NCBI GenBank assembly: GCA_964616545.1
Contig: CAZTUA010000032.1
Span: 1-64,000 of the forward strand
Length of the DNA stretch: 64,000 bases
Origin: JAQVEM01 sp964616545
Lineage (GTDB): Bacteria > Actinomycetota > Humimicrobiia > Humimicrobiales > Humimicrobiaceae
Reading direction: 5' to 3'
A program made the translations under genes and the position numbers. Below, piece by piece: positions 7,938 through 17,083 of this stretch (position 1 is its first letter; the number at the start of each line of letters is the position of its first letter). The notes beneath the pieces are model-generated. The model had not been told where the DNA came from, made no database searches, and saw only the letters and a list, made by a program, of their open reading frames with translations.

Positions 7938-9032
7938 TTAATTAACCCTGTATATCTTTACAAGACTCGCTTCCGGCTGGCAGTAAAACCTGAACTGTGA
8001 ATATTTCCCTTCTCCAAGCCCTTTTGTTACATAAAGAACTGCATTTTTTAGATAAAAAAGGCCAGATGCGAATTTTGTCTTTATCCTGCACCCCGAAATC
8101 AGTGCTCCGATAAACGGAAGCCTTACCTGCCCCCCGTGGGTGTGCCCGCAAAATATAATATCTGTCTTTCTTTTGGCAAGTTTTATTATTGAGCCGGTAT
8201 CCGGGGTATGCATCAGGGCAATCCGCAGCCTGCCTTTTTGATTTATCCTGTGTATTTTTTCTTTATTTAACTTAAATACATCATTATAAATACACTTAAA
8301 GGTTGATTTATCCTGCAAATTTGAGTTCCTGTAATCATCATCTGCCGGTTCAATACCGGAAAATGCACCGTTAATATCAATCTTTTCTATTACCGGATCA
8401 TCAAGGCCTATAATTTCAATACTGCCGGTGCCGCCGGCCGGCTCCAGAAGCCTGCTTTCATTTATCAAAGCCTCTACACCGGCCTCTTTTAATCTCCTGA
8501 TAAGGTACGGGATATCATTTTCTTTTTCGTATTCCTTTTTTCTTTTTAACATATTTTTTGCAAATTCGGTAAATGCCTTATCGTAGTGGTCGTGAACCCC
8601 GAAGACTGCATAACTGCCCAGTTTTGATCTCAGGGGAGAAAGCATTTCGATAAGAGCATCAATGCTACTGTCACCTCCCAGGAGATCGCCGGTAATAAAA
8701 ATAAAATCGGGTTTCAGCCCGGACAGGCTCTTTACAAAAACGGATAATTTCCTGCCCTTAAAATTTCTCCTCAGGTGAAAATCAGACAGGTGGAGAATGG
8801 TAAGCACAGGCCTGGCTGAAGCTTTATCCTTCCAGCTGCCGTCTGCTTTTTGGTGTCGTTTATCCGGCAATATCTCTCTGCCGGATTGTTCACTTTCATC
8901 CGTCTGCCTGTAGCTTACGAATATATCTTCTTCAGACAGGGTGAAATTTGTTACCTCGTATACGTATGCATATATAACCAGCAGTATTATAAGAACCGGC
9001 ACCGCAATACTTATAAATACAACCCACGCCAT
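7938..9032 (-). CDS. Membrane-anchored calcineurin-like metallophosphoesterase
   Basis: Residues about 4-24 form a transmembrane anchor. The phosphoesterase domain follows from about residue 75: SDFHL (D84, H86), GDLLGG (D116), and GHTHGGQ near the C-terminus. This resembles the YkuE/LpxH-like branch of the calcineurin superfamily. The usual GNHD motif reads GVHDHY (145-150), so the metal-binding asparagine is replaced by valine through two base changes in the codon. A region of about 50 residues between the halves is extra relative to short family members. Substrate is unknown. AGGAAG precedes the ATG. Confidence 0.8.
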   Translation of the reverse strand: MAWVVFISIAVPVLIILLVIYAYVYEVTNFTLSEEDIFVSYRQTDESEQSGREILPDKRHQKADGSWKDKASARPVLTILHLSDFHLRRNFKGRKLSVFVKSLSGLKPDFIFITGDLLGGDSSIDALIEMLSPLRSKLGSYAVFGVHDHYDKAFTEFAKNMLKRKKEYEKENDIPYLIRRLKEAGVEALINESRLLEPAGGTGSIEIIGLDDPVIEKIDINGAFSGIEPADDDYRNSNLQDKSTFKCIYNDVFKLNKEKIHRINQKGRLRIALMHTPDTGSIIKLAKRKTDIIFCGHTHGGQVRLPFIGALISGCRIKTKFASGLFYLKNAVLYVTKGLGEGKYSQFRFYCQPEASLVKIYRVN

Positions 9033-9177
9033 TATTTTCTTCTTCCTTTTCCCTTTTAAAAATACCTCATTTAATATATCAGTTAAAAAGCCTGCAAAGC
9101 CCTGAATCTATAAGATGATAACACAAATTCAGTATAATTTAACTCTGCATGCGGCCCGCATTCATTTTAATAGAAAA

Positions 9178-9206
9178 TTGACAAAAAAACCTGCTCATAT
9201 TAGATT
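9178..9206 (+). promoter_or_regulatory. Sigma-70-type promoter for the SDR gene at 9255
   Basis: A perfect TTGACA (9178-9183), a 17-base spacer and TAGATT (9201-9206, four of six consensus bases) precede the gene. Transcription would begin near 9213, giving a leader of about 40 bases containing AGGAAAGGA just before the ATG. Confidence 0.6.
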
Positions 9207-9254
9207 TACAAAAGAGATATGATAAATTCCCTGCTCTTATAGGAAAGGATTAAA

Positions 9255-10136
9255 ATGATTTTGCTTATTGGCGCCACTGGATTTCTGGGACCGCACGTTC
9301 TTGAAAAGCTGCTGGATGGTGGCTTTGAAGTCGCGTGCCTCATAAGAAAATCCGGTGACACTTCAAAACTTAAAGAAACAGCAGCCAAAGCAGGCAGAAA
9401 AGTTGCACTGGCCGCCGGCAACCTTCAGAGCTCCGATTCAATAATTTATTCATTAAAAAAAGCAGAGAGCGCAGTCTATATGGTTGACCTTGAACATACG
9501 GACCTTCTTGAAAACTTTCTTGACGCTGCACAGCGCACGGGCCTTAAAAGAGCTGTCTTTATAAGCTCAACAACAGTTCTGGTTCCTCTCGGAATTACGG
9601 TAAAGGAAAGGAAATTAAGGTCCGAAGAATTAATAAAAAAATCAGGGCTTGACTACACTATCCTCAGACCTTCCATGATTTACGGCTCAGAAGATGACAA
9701 TAACTTCTCAAAAATGATTGAATTTGTAAAGAAGAGAGGTTTTTTTGTAACCTTTGGAAGCGGAGATAATTTGATTCAGCCTGTATACATTAAAGACGTG
9801 GCCGAAGCCATAGCTTCCGTTATAGATAATAAAAGAACATACGGCAGGATATACAATATAGCCGGCAGGGAACCGTTAAAATACAGCAGGATGCTTGAAA
9901 TCGTAAAATCCAGATTGAAAAGGCAGTTTAAGGTAATAAGGGTCCCCATCGGCGCTGCCGGATTTTTTGTTTCTATTTATGCAGCTTTATCCAGAAATCC
10001 TTCCCTCACGCCTGACCAGATAGAAAGAATGGGAATAGATAAAGCATACTCTTACAGAGAAGCTGCCCGTGATTTTAATTTCTCTCCGGTGGATTTTGAA
10101 GAAGGAATAGAAAGATTGATAAAAGAACTGGAGTAA
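9255..10136 (+). CDS. NAD(P)-binding atypical SDR (NmrA/NDUFA9-like)
   Basis: The N-terminus carries the atypical SDR nucleotide motif GATGFLGPHV (7-16). ISSTTVL occupies the position of the catalytic serine/threonine strand, and no clear YxxxK pair is present, as in NmrA or complex-I NDUFA9-like proteins. DYTILRPSMIYG and IQPVYIKDVAEAI are typical of this group. It may be a redox-sensing or quinone/lipid-linked sugar reductase; the substrate is unknown. It is monocistronic, flanked by oppositely directed genes on both sides. AGGAAAGGA lies 7 bases before the ATG. Confidence 0.75.
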   Translation: MILLIGATGFLGPHVLEKLLDGGFEVACLIRKSGDTSKLKETAAKAGRKVALAAGNLQSSDSIIYSLKKAESAVYMVDLEHTDLLENFLDAAQRTGLKRAVFISSTTVLVPLGITVKERKLRSEELIKKSGLDYTILRPSMIYGSEDDNNFSKMIEFVKKRGFFVTFGSGDNLIQPVYIKDVAEAIASVIDNKRTYGRIYNIAGREPLKYSRMLEIVKSRLKRQFKVIRVPIGAAGFFVSIYAALSRNPSLTPDQIERMGIDKAYSYREAARDFNFSPVDFEEGIERLIKELE

Positions 10137-10195
10137 TTAAAATCAGGCATATCGGGACCGGCAGCTAAGATAAGCAGTATGAGCAGCAGGGCTTT

Positions 10196-10768
10196 TTATC
10201 TCACCCCTCTGCCGGTAATTGCAGCTTTGACCGTGACCAGGAATATCTTCAGATCCAGCCACAGAGAGGCATTTTCTACATACTGCCGGTCATAATTAAC
10301 CTTATCCGGAATCGAAAGTTCATCCCTCCCGTTTATCTGTGCAAGTCCCGTTACTCCCGGCTTTACTCTGTCAACGCTTTTTTCTCTGCGCAATCTTATG
10401 AGCAGGTCCTGATTATACAGAGCGGGCCTCGGACCGACAAAACTCATATCGCCCTTTATTATATTTATAAGCTGGGGAATCTCGTCAATGCTTGTTCTTC
10501 TTAAAAATCTTCCCACACCCGTATTCAAATGGCTATTGTCCGCGAGCTCATCGGTCGGGATATCGGGTGTTCCTTCTTTCATAGTCCTGAATTTAAAAAT
10601 AGTAAAATACCCGCTGTTAATGCCCACTCTTTTCTGCCTGAATATTACGTTCCCGGGAGAATCTATTTTTATAACCAGGGGGATAAAAATCCACAGGGGA
10701 ATAAAAAGCACCATCAAAATAATCGATATTATTATATCAAGAATTCTTTTTGTGATTCTATAAAACAT
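10196..10768 (-). CDS. Undecaprenyl-phosphate sugar phosphotransferase (PglC-like)
   Basis: A monotopic phosphoglycosyl transferase that starts glycan assembly by moving a sugar-1-phosphate to undecaprenyl phosphate. The N-terminal re-entrant membrane helix is about residues 8-33. The conserved core follows: RQKRVGINSGYFTIFKFRTM, then RRTSIDEIPQL with the catalytic D-E pair, and GDMSFVGPRP. At 190 residues it is the minimal PglC-type form without the four N-terminal helices of WcaJ. It lies 23 bases after the CapD-type dehydratase gene, the same pairing seen in diNAcBac or FucNAc pathways, so an N-acetylated deoxysugar substrate is likely. Confidence 0.88.
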   Translation of the reverse strand: MFYRITKRILDIIISIILMVLFIPLWIFIPLVIKIDSPGNVIFRQKRVGINSGYFTIFKFRTMKEGTPDIPTDELADNSHLNTGVGRFLRRTSIDEIPQLINIIKGDMSFVGPRPALYNQDLLIRLRREKSVDRVKPGVTGLAQINGRDELSIPDKVNYDRQYVENASLWLDLKIFLVTVKAAITGRGVR

Positions 10769-10791
10769 AAGCTGTTAAAATCTAAACCGCG

Positions 10792-12714
10792 CTATTCATA
10801 TAATCTGGGCCACATTTTATTTTCGTCAAAATCAGGGATGATTTTCTTTAAATCCTTAAAAAGATTCTTATAATCATCAATCTGGATCTCTTTTTCTATG
10901 TTAAACAGCAGATTTATCATTTCATCCTTGCTGACGTCATCTATTTTACCGTTATTTCTGGCTTCAAATATATGTCTGTATTCGGTTACAATCAGTTCCT
11001 CATTTTCATCTGTAAGTTCTTCATCGAACTTTTCCCCGTCTCTGGGACCTGTGTATTTTATTTCTATATCCCTGCCGGGCTCCATTCCATAGATTCTTAT
11101 CATATTTTTGGCAAGGTCCACTATGTTTATGGGCTCACCCATATCCAGTACAAATATCTCCCCGCCCCTGCCCATTATGCATGCCTGTATAACCAGCTGG
11201 GAAGCTTCGGGTATGGTCATAAAATATCTTCTCATATCAGGGTGCGTAACCCTCACAGGTCCTCCCGACCTTATCTGTTCCTTAAAAAGCGGGACCACGC
11301 TTCCCATGCTGCCCAGGACATTACCGAATCTTACAATAATGAATCTGGTATCCTTAACCTGTGATAGGGACTGCAAATATTTTTCCGACAGTAGTTTTGA
11401 TATCCCCATAACATTTTTTGGCTTTACTGCCTTATCGGTAGAAAGCATCACAAATCTTTTAACCCCGTACTCTATGGAAAGTTTTGCAAGTATCTTTGTA
11501 CCAAGATAGTTGTTTAAAATTGCGGCTTTTGGATTGAGCTGCATTAACGGTACATGCTTATACGCTGCTGCATGGAACAATATGTCGGGCCTGAATTTTT
11601 TAAAAACGCTCCTCAGAGCCTGCCTGTCTCTTATGTCCATAACTATGGGAACTGTTGAAATAAATGCAAATTTATTGCCAAGCTCTTCAAGTATTAAAAA
11701 TAAATTATTTTCCGAGTGGTCCACAAGTATTATTTTTTTTGGCTTGAACCTTATTACCTGCCTGCATATTTCGGAACCTATTGAGCCGCCTGCTCCGGTC
11801 ACCATGATAACTTTGTCCTTTATCTCGGATACTACCTCGGGTATTTTAATATTTATAACCTCTCTTCCCAGAATATCCCCTATCTCTATATCCCTGACCT
11901 GGTATAGATAAACCTTCCCGTCAATTACTTCATATAAGCTCGGAAGAGTTTTACAGTTTACCCCGAGCTCTCTGGCCCTTACCGCCACTTCCTTTCTTAC
12001 AGTGCCCGGTGCTGAGGGCATGGCTATTATTACTTCTTCAACAGAATAGTCTTTTATTATTTTTTCCATTCTGGATATGGGTGCAAGGACACTGACCCCG
12101 TGAATCTTATTTTTTATTTTAGCATAATCATCATCCAGGAATCCTATCGGCAGGTATTCGCTGTTTTTCTGTCTTATCATCTCACGTACTATCATTTCTG
12201 CTGCATCGCCGGCTCCTACAATCAGAACCCTTTTCTTTTTTGTGCGGGGATGGCCGAGTTTTAACTCGTTGAAGAATCTCTCGGAAAACTTGGATACTAT
12301 TAAAAGGGCAAGCGTTAAAAGATAGTCAATGATGAATATGCTTCTGGGGAAAAATGGGAAAGAAAAGTCTATATTAATTCCATAAAATGATATTGGGTAA
12401 CTCAGTATATAGAAAATAACTACAAGAATCACAGAACCGAGAGTAACCGCCTCAACTATGGCAACCATATCTTTTAACGATGCATATTTCCATACCCTTC
12501 TGTAGGCTCCGAACAGCCACAGCATCAGAATCTTCAGTACAATTACAATGACCACATACCATACCATGAAACTGGCATACTTTGAAAAAAGGCCCAAACT
12601 GTCCTCAAGTTCTATCTGACCTCTTAAAAAGAAGGATATCATAAATGATGAGAAAATTATTAAGGCATCAAATAAAATATGGCCTGTTATTTTAAGAACT
12701 GATCTTTTTTTCAT
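10792..12714 (-). CDS. CapD/WbpM-type UDP-N-acetylglucosamine 4,6-dehydratase
   Basis: A 640-residue membrane protein. Four transmembrane helices fill residues about 10-150, followed by a vestigial first Rossmann domain (RVLIVGAGDAAEMIV) and then a catalytic SDR domain beginning MVTGAGGSIGSEICRQ near residue 306. DILFHAAAYKHVPLM and MLSTDKAVKPKNVMG mark the active-site region; as in PglF and WbpM the usual tyrosine of YxxxK is replaced by methionine. It makes the UDP-4-keto-6-deoxy-HexNAc precursor for the adjacent phosphoglycosyl transferase, at the inner membrane. Confidence 0.88.
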   Translation of the reverse strand: MKKRSVLKITGHILFDALIIFSSFMISFFLRGQIELEDSLGLFSKYASFMVWYVVIVIVLKILMLWLFGAYRRVWKYASLKDMVAIVEAVTLGSVILVVIFYILSYPISFYGINIDFSFPFFPRSIFIIDYLLTLALLIVSKFSERFFNELKLGHPRTKKKRVLIVGAGDAAEMIVREMIRQKNSEYLPIGFLDDDYAKIKNKIHGVSVLAPISRMEKIIKDYSVEEVIIAMPSAPGTVRKEVAVRARELGVNCKTLPSLYEVIDGKVYLYQVRDIEIGDILGREVINIKIPEVVSEIKDKVIMVTGAGGSIGSEICRQVIRFKPKKIILVDHSENNLFLILEELGNKFAFISTVPIVMDIRDRQALRSVFKKFRPDILFHAAAYKHVPLMQLNPKAAILNNYLGTKILAKLSIEYGVKRFVMLSTDKAVKPKNVMGISKLLSEKYLQSLSQVKDTRFIIVRFGNVLGSMGSVVPLFKEQIRSGGPVRVTHPDMRRYFMTIPEASQLVIQACIMGRGGEIFVLDMGEPINIVDLAKNMIRIYGMEPGRDIEIKYTGPRDGEKFDEELTDENEELIVTEYRHIFEARNNGKIDDVSKDEMINLLFNIEKEIQIDDYKNLFKDLKKIIPDFDENKMWPRLYE

Positions 12715-12731
12715 TGGCTCACTTTAAAGCT

Positions 12732-12755
12732 AAAAAACAATGGTAGAAAACTACC
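12732..12755 (-). terminator. Hairpin with T-run overlapping the LCP gene stop codon
   Basis: On the minus strand GGTAG-TTTT-CTACC (12742-12755) forms a 5-bp stem followed closely by six T residues (12732-12737). The stop codon TAG of the LCP gene lies inside the 5' arm of the stem. The stem is short, so it may attenuate transcription into the CapD-type gene 18 bases further on instead of stopping it completely. Confidence 0.4.
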
Positions 12756-14850
12756 GCATGATATCGCTGTAATCTTTTCCCACTACCAATATTAAATCCG
12801 CATCTGTTTTATAAAAATTCCACGTTTTATTATATTCATAAACTTCCAAATTATCAAAAGCCAGAGACAGCTGTTCTGCTTTTTCGCTGCATCCTTCATT
12901 ATATATAATAACACTCTCCTCAAAATCAAAATTTTCTGCATTTGCCACAGCATAAATCTTAAAGCCGTAGCTCGTTATATAATCTTCTATTTTACCCGCG
13001 GCACCCGCAATGCCGTTTCCATTAAATACCTTAACCGTTGTCCTCCTGGCAGCGGCCCTGTTTACTACATCCCCCACATCCACATTAACCTCAAGTGGTA
13101 TTACTCCCTTTTCTGAAAACCAGGCAACCCTCTCGTGAACCATATCATACTGCAGTGTGTATCTGCCGGATTCATCCGGCGCCTTTATTTTTATATCTAC
13201 CTCTGCTTCCTCTGAATATGAGATGTCGTTATCAAGGAGACCCCTATCGCCGTCCCATGTAATAATTTCTCTTGTATTTCTGTCAATCCAGTGGGTTCCA
13301 AGAGACACTCTTTTTTTTCCGGAAGCCTCCCATTCCAAAAATCCGCTGTTTTTTACCCTTAGAGAGACTTCAAACTCCTCGCCGGGTTCAACATGGTTTG
13401 GCGTCTGGCCGCCGTCATAATATTCTGCGCCATAAGAAATATCAACCGATATAAATTTTTCAAGCGGCGGGACTCCCTGATAGGAGAACCATGTCACACC
13501 TTCATGCACAAGGTCTATCTGCAAAATGTACTCCCCGGCCCGGGAAGGAGATATTACGGTCAGGTCAAATTCTGCCTCGTCTCCAATATTAATCCCGTCC
13601 TGGTTTATTATGCTTCTCTTACCGTCAAAAACCACTGTTTCCTTGCTGTTAAAGTCTATCCAGTGGTAGCCGAGATAAACCGGGTTATCTCCGTTTCTGT
13701 TCCACTCAAGGGCACCCGTATTTTTAACCTTTATCCTGAATTTATATTCAGTGCCCTGCGTCATTGAATCAAGTATCCCGTCAACTTCCCGGTATTCTGC
13801 ATTATACCTGCTTGCCGGCTCTCCCTTTATAATTCTCTGCCACATCGCCCTTGCCTCTTCAATATCCGGAATCTGTACGCTTACTGTCCCATCCTTTATC
13901 CAGTCTGAATAAGAAGGAACTATGGCCGTTTCAAAATTTTCTGAACTAAAAGAAAGGAGAGCTTTTGAGTATCTTAAAATCGTAAGAATATCAAGGTCCG
14001 TTCTTGTGTTGTCTATAAGAATATTAAAATAATAGGGAGCGCTTGATATATATTTTGTACTAAGCTTCTGGTCCACCAGCTCTTTAAACAGCTGCTGCTG
14101 CCTCTGGATTCTGCTGATATCTCCCAGTTCCGTTGACCTGCTTCTGGTATACGCCAGTGCCTGTTCTCCGGTAAAATGATGATTCCCGGCAGAAAAGTTG
14201 GCGCCGATTTTTGGGTCTACCATCGGCCTGTCAATTGTAATATCCACGCCTCCCAGCGCATCTATCAGTTCAACAAACCCGTCAAAATCAACTGCTATAT
14301 AATGGTTTATCTCTGCTCCGAGAAAAGAGCTGACCGTTCTTATCATCAGCTCTTCCTTTCCGTAAGCATAGGCGGCATTTATTTTATCCTCGCCGTAGCC
14401 GGGTATTTCAACAAGGCAATCCCTTGGAATTGACAGCAGAGAAGCAGAATTTCTTTCAGGATTCAAATAAACCAGCATTATAATATCCGCCCTGCCCACA
14501 TCAGTTTCTGCATCCCTTGTATCCCTTCCGAGTACAAGTATTGTAACCGGCTCTTCTGGCGATTCTATCGGGGCGAGTATGTTCTCTATTTCTGCTGTAG
14601 TAACCGAGTTAATCGTCCTGTTTACAGACCCTATATACAGAAAAAACCCGCCGGCTCCGGCAGCCCCGATAAAAATAATTGAAGCCAGAACTATTATGAT
14701 TACTCTTATATACAGAGGTAGTTTCTTAAAACTTCTTTTTGCTGTTTTTTCCCTTACATTCTTTTCCGGATTATTCCCGGTTCCGGATTTATCTTTATTT
14801 TTATTGCTTATGTTCGTACTATTTTCTTTATCTCTTTTGCCTTTTCTCAT
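12751..14850 (-). CDS. LytR-CpsA-Psr ligase with tandem Ig-like insertion and LytR_C domain
   Basis: A cytoplasmic basic segment, a transmembrane helix (about 50-78) and an extracellular LCP domain (about 100-300) with LVLGRDTRDAETDVGRAD, RDCLVEIPG and the arginine-rich YTRSRSTELGDISRIQRQQQ-type core. LCP enzymes transfer lipid-linked glycans to peptidoglycan. Two homologous beta-sandwich units of about 110 residues follow (about 355-465 and 475-590), each with LEW, LGxHWID, a W/F-D-G-x-R segment and DLVHEGVTWFS or DMVHERVAWFS. A LytR_C domain (about 605-690, TVKVFNGNGIAGAAG) closes the protein. I prefer the ATG at 14848-14850 over a GTG two codons upstream. Family members are usually 300-500 residues. 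Confidence 0.85.
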   Translation of the reverse strand: MRKGKRDKENSTNISNKNKDKSGTGNNPEKNVREKTAKRSFKKLPLYIRVIIIVLASIIFIGAAGAGGFFLYIGSVNRTINSVTTAEIENILAPIESPEEPVTILVLGRDTRDAETDVGRADIIMLVYLNPERNSASLLSIPRDCLVEIPGYGEDKINAAYAYGKEELMIRTVSSFLGAEINHYIAVDFDGFVELIDALGGVDITIDRPMVDPKIGANFSAGNHHFTGEQALAYTRSRSTELGDISRIQRQQQLFKELVDQKLSTKYISSAPYYFNILIDNTRTDLDILTILRYSKALLSFSSENFETAIVPSYSDWIKDGTVSVQIPDIEEARAMWQRIIKGEPASRYNAEYREVDGILDSMTQGTEYKFRIKVKNTGALEWNRNGDNPVYLGYHWIDFNSKETVVFDGKRSIINQDGINIGDEAEFDLTVISPSRAGEYILQIDLVHEGVTWFSYQGVPPLEKFISVDISYGAEYYDGGQTPNHVEPGEEFEVSLRVKNSGFLEWEASGKKRVSLGTHWIDRNTREIITWDGDRGLLDNDISYSEEAEVDIKIKAPDESGRYTLQYDMVHERVAWFSEKGVIPLEVNVDVGDVVNRAAARRTTVKVFNGNGIAGAAGKIEDYITSYGFKIYAVANAENFDFEESVIIYNEGCSEKAEQLSLAFDNLEVYEYNKTWNFYKTDADLILVVGKDYSDIMR

Positions 14851-14909
14851 CTGCACCTATTCCATTTGCAAATTTTCTAATAATACCAGATGCATCTTAT
14901 TTTACCAGC

Positions 14910-16190
14910 TTATTCTGCCATTTTAATATCCGCACCCAGCAGGCGTAATTTTTCTTCAAAATTCTCATAACCTCTTTTAATATGGTATATATCACTGACT
15001 TCCGTGGTCCCTTCGGCTGCAAGGCCTGCAATCACCACAGCTGCTCCTGCTCTCAGGTCAAATGACCTGACCGGAGCTCCCGATAACCTGTCTACTCCTT
15101 TTATCACCGCATGATGGCCGTCGATTTTTATACTGGCTCCCATCCTGTTTAACTCATCAACATACATGAATCTGTTTTCAAATACATTTTCTGTTACTAT
15201 CGACATACCTGGTACTGTTGAAAGAAGGACCGTTATTATTGGCTGGAGGTCGGTTGGGAAACCGGGGTGCGGAAGTGTACTTACATTTACCGGCCTGTAT
15301 ATGTCAGCCGGGATGCCTACCTTTATGTTGTTTTCATCAACTATGGAAATATTTACGCCAATTTCCTTTAATTTATAATAAAACACTTCAAGATTTTTCC
15401 ATCTTGCATTTTCAATTTCTACACCATCGCCGCACAGGGCCGCCGCTGTAATAAAAGTGCCCGCCTCAATGCTATCAGGCATAACCGGATAATCCGTCCC
15501 CTCAAGGTCGGAAACTCCGCTTATTGTAATACAGTCGGTCCCCGCACCTTTTATATCCGCACCCATTGAATTTAAAAACCCTGCAAGGTCGATTATCTCG
15601 GGTTCTCTTGCCGCATTATTTATAACTGTCTGCCCATCTGCCAGGCAGGCTGCCATCATAATATTCTCAGTCGCTCCCCTTGAAGGAAAGTCAAGATTTA
15701 TGGTGGCACCGTAAAGTCGTGCTCCATTTTCCCTGCCGTCAATATGACAGTTAACGTACCCGTGCTCTACTGAATACTCTGCTCCCAGTTCCTTAAAACC
15801 TTTCAGGTGAAGGTCAATTTGCCGCGAACCAATATTGCAGCCGCCCGGAATAGCTACCCTTACCCTGCCGAATTTGCTTAAAAGCGGTCCTGCCACAAGT
15901 ATTGAAGCCCTCATCTTTCTGACCAGTTCGTAGGGCGCTTCATAGCTATCAATGCTTTCCGGATTAATCTCAATCACTTTGCTGCCAGCATCAACCTTTA
16001 CTTTTGCACCGAGCGTTTTTAGCACTTCCAGCATAATACTTACGTCCTCAATGCCGGGAACATTTCTCAATACTGTTTTACTGTCAGCCAGGATTGAGGC
16101 TGCTATTAGTTTTAATGCGGAATTCTTTGCACCGCTGATTTTAACTTTTCCGGACAGTTTTTTACCGCCGTTTATAATAAATTTTTCCAT
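14910..16190 (-). CDS. murA: UDP-N-acetylglucosamine 1-carboxyvinyltransferase
   Basis: MurA transfers enolpyruvate from PEP to UDP-GlcNAc, the first committed step of peptidoglycan synthesis, in the cytoplasm. The N-terminus INGGKKLSGKVKISGAKNSA is diagnostic (K22/N23 equivalents in the GAKNSA motif). The PEP-attacking cysteine is in PGGCNIGSR, so fosfomycin sensitivity would be predicted. PTDLQPI and the RGYENFEEKL C-terminus are also conserved. The length of 426 residues is normal. It lies 59 bases upstream of the LCP gene on the same strand, linking peptidoglycan and wall-glycan attachment. Confidence 0.95.
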   Translation of the reverse strand: MEKFIINGGKKLSGKVKISGAKNSALKLIAASILADSKTVLRNVPGIEDVSIMLEVLKTLGAKVKVDAGSKVIEINPESIDSYEAPYELVRKMRASILVAGPLLSKFGRVRVAIPGGCNIGSRQIDLHLKGFKELGAEYSVEHGYVNCHIDGRENGARLYGATINLDFPSRGATENIMMAACLADGQTVINNAAREPEIIDLAGFLNSMGADIKGAGTDCITISGVSDLEGTDYPVMPDSIEAGTFITAAALCGDGVEIENARWKNLEVFYYKLKEIGVNISIVDENNIKVGIPADIYRPVNVSTLPHPGFPTDLQPIITVLLSTVPGMSIVTENVFENRFMYVDELNRMGASIKIDGHHAVIKGVDRLSGAPVRSFDLRAGAAVVIAGLAAEGTTEVSDIYHIKRGYENFEEKLRLLGADIKMAE

Positions 16191-16325
16191 AAGAGATTTT
16201 TAGTGCCAATAAAAAAAGTAAGGGCTATTATAACAAATTAAGCTAAATTTAAAAACAACAGCCATATTGCTCTATCATTATTATTTTAGGGATATTTTGG
16301 ACCTCCCGCCCGTTTATAATTTACA

Positions 16326-16346
16326 GGATTTCCCGCAGGGATATCC
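16326..16346. repeat. Imperfect hairpin in the comEB-murA gap
   Basis: GGATTTCCC-GCA-GGGATATCC pairs eight of nine positions. It lies in the 243-bp gap downstream of comEB and upstream of murA. There is no T-run on either strand, so it is a weak terminator candidate for comEB at best, or a regulatory hairpin. Confidence 0.35.
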
Positions 16347-16433
16347 TTAAGTAACTTTACCATCATGATATACCTTCGATTAATCTCCGGTATGTTTTAA
16401 GGTAAGATAACGATTTAAATAGAGCACGGGGAT

Positions 16434-16889
16434 TTAAAAATCCAGCTTTACCAGCTCAATCTCCGCCTCAGCCAGCAGTTCTGAAGATAATTTGTCGGGA
16501 TAATCCTCAAAATAATATATCTTTCTGATTCCGCAGTTTATTATCATCTTGGCGCACATAACACAGGGATGGTTTGTTGTATAAATAGCAGAATCTTTTA
16601 TCTGTACTCCGTGGTAAGCAGCCTGCAGGATTGCATTTTGCTCTGCGTGGAGACCGCGGCAGATTTCATGCCTCTCACCTGAAGGTATGCCAAGTTCTTC
16701 TCTCAGGCAGGTACCTATCTCCAGGCAATTCCGTACTCCCATCGGAGCTCCGTTATAACCGGTTGTAAGAATTCTTTTATTCTTAACAATTATTGCGCCG
16801 ACTTTTCTTCTGAGGCACGTGGACCTGGTTGCCACCTGCCTTGTTATCGATGCAAAATATTCATCCCATGTCGGGCGTGTTATTATCAT
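16434..16889 (-). CDS. comEB: dCMP deaminase (ComEB family)
   Basis: A zinc-dependent deaminase of 151 residues that makes dUMP from dCMP for thymidylate synthesis. The zinc and catalytic residues are in GLHAEQNAI (H and E) and PCVMCAKMI (two cysteines). The N-terminal RPTWDEYFASI and RKVGAIIVKNKRIL are typical for ComEB-type dCMP deaminases. It is divergent from tsaC, and the set tsaC-rpiB-glyA-comEB is a recurring neighbourhood in monoderm bacteria. A riboflavin- or tRNA-type deaminase is unlikely given the short length and the early cysteine-rich loop (STCLRRKVG). Confidence 0.9.
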   Translation of the reverse strand: MIITRPTWDEYFASITRQVATRSTCLRRKVGAIIVKNKRILTTGYNGAPMGVRNCLEIGTCLREELGIPSGERHEICRGLHAEQNAILQAAYHGVQIKDSAIYTTNHPCVMCAKMIINCGIRKIYYFEDYPDKLSSELLAEAEIELVKLDF

Positions 16890-17083
16890 TTTAATATCTA
16901 AAAAAATAAATTAAAAAAATTTAATGTTCTTTAGAAATATACTAAATCTTATTTTAAAAAATGCCAAGTATTTTAATACAGTCATACAGGTTATTCGGGG
17001 TAATGTTCCCGATGGCAGCAGCTTTATATAGATTTTCTTTGCCGGTAAAATATTATATACTAAAAAAAATTATACATTGCCTT

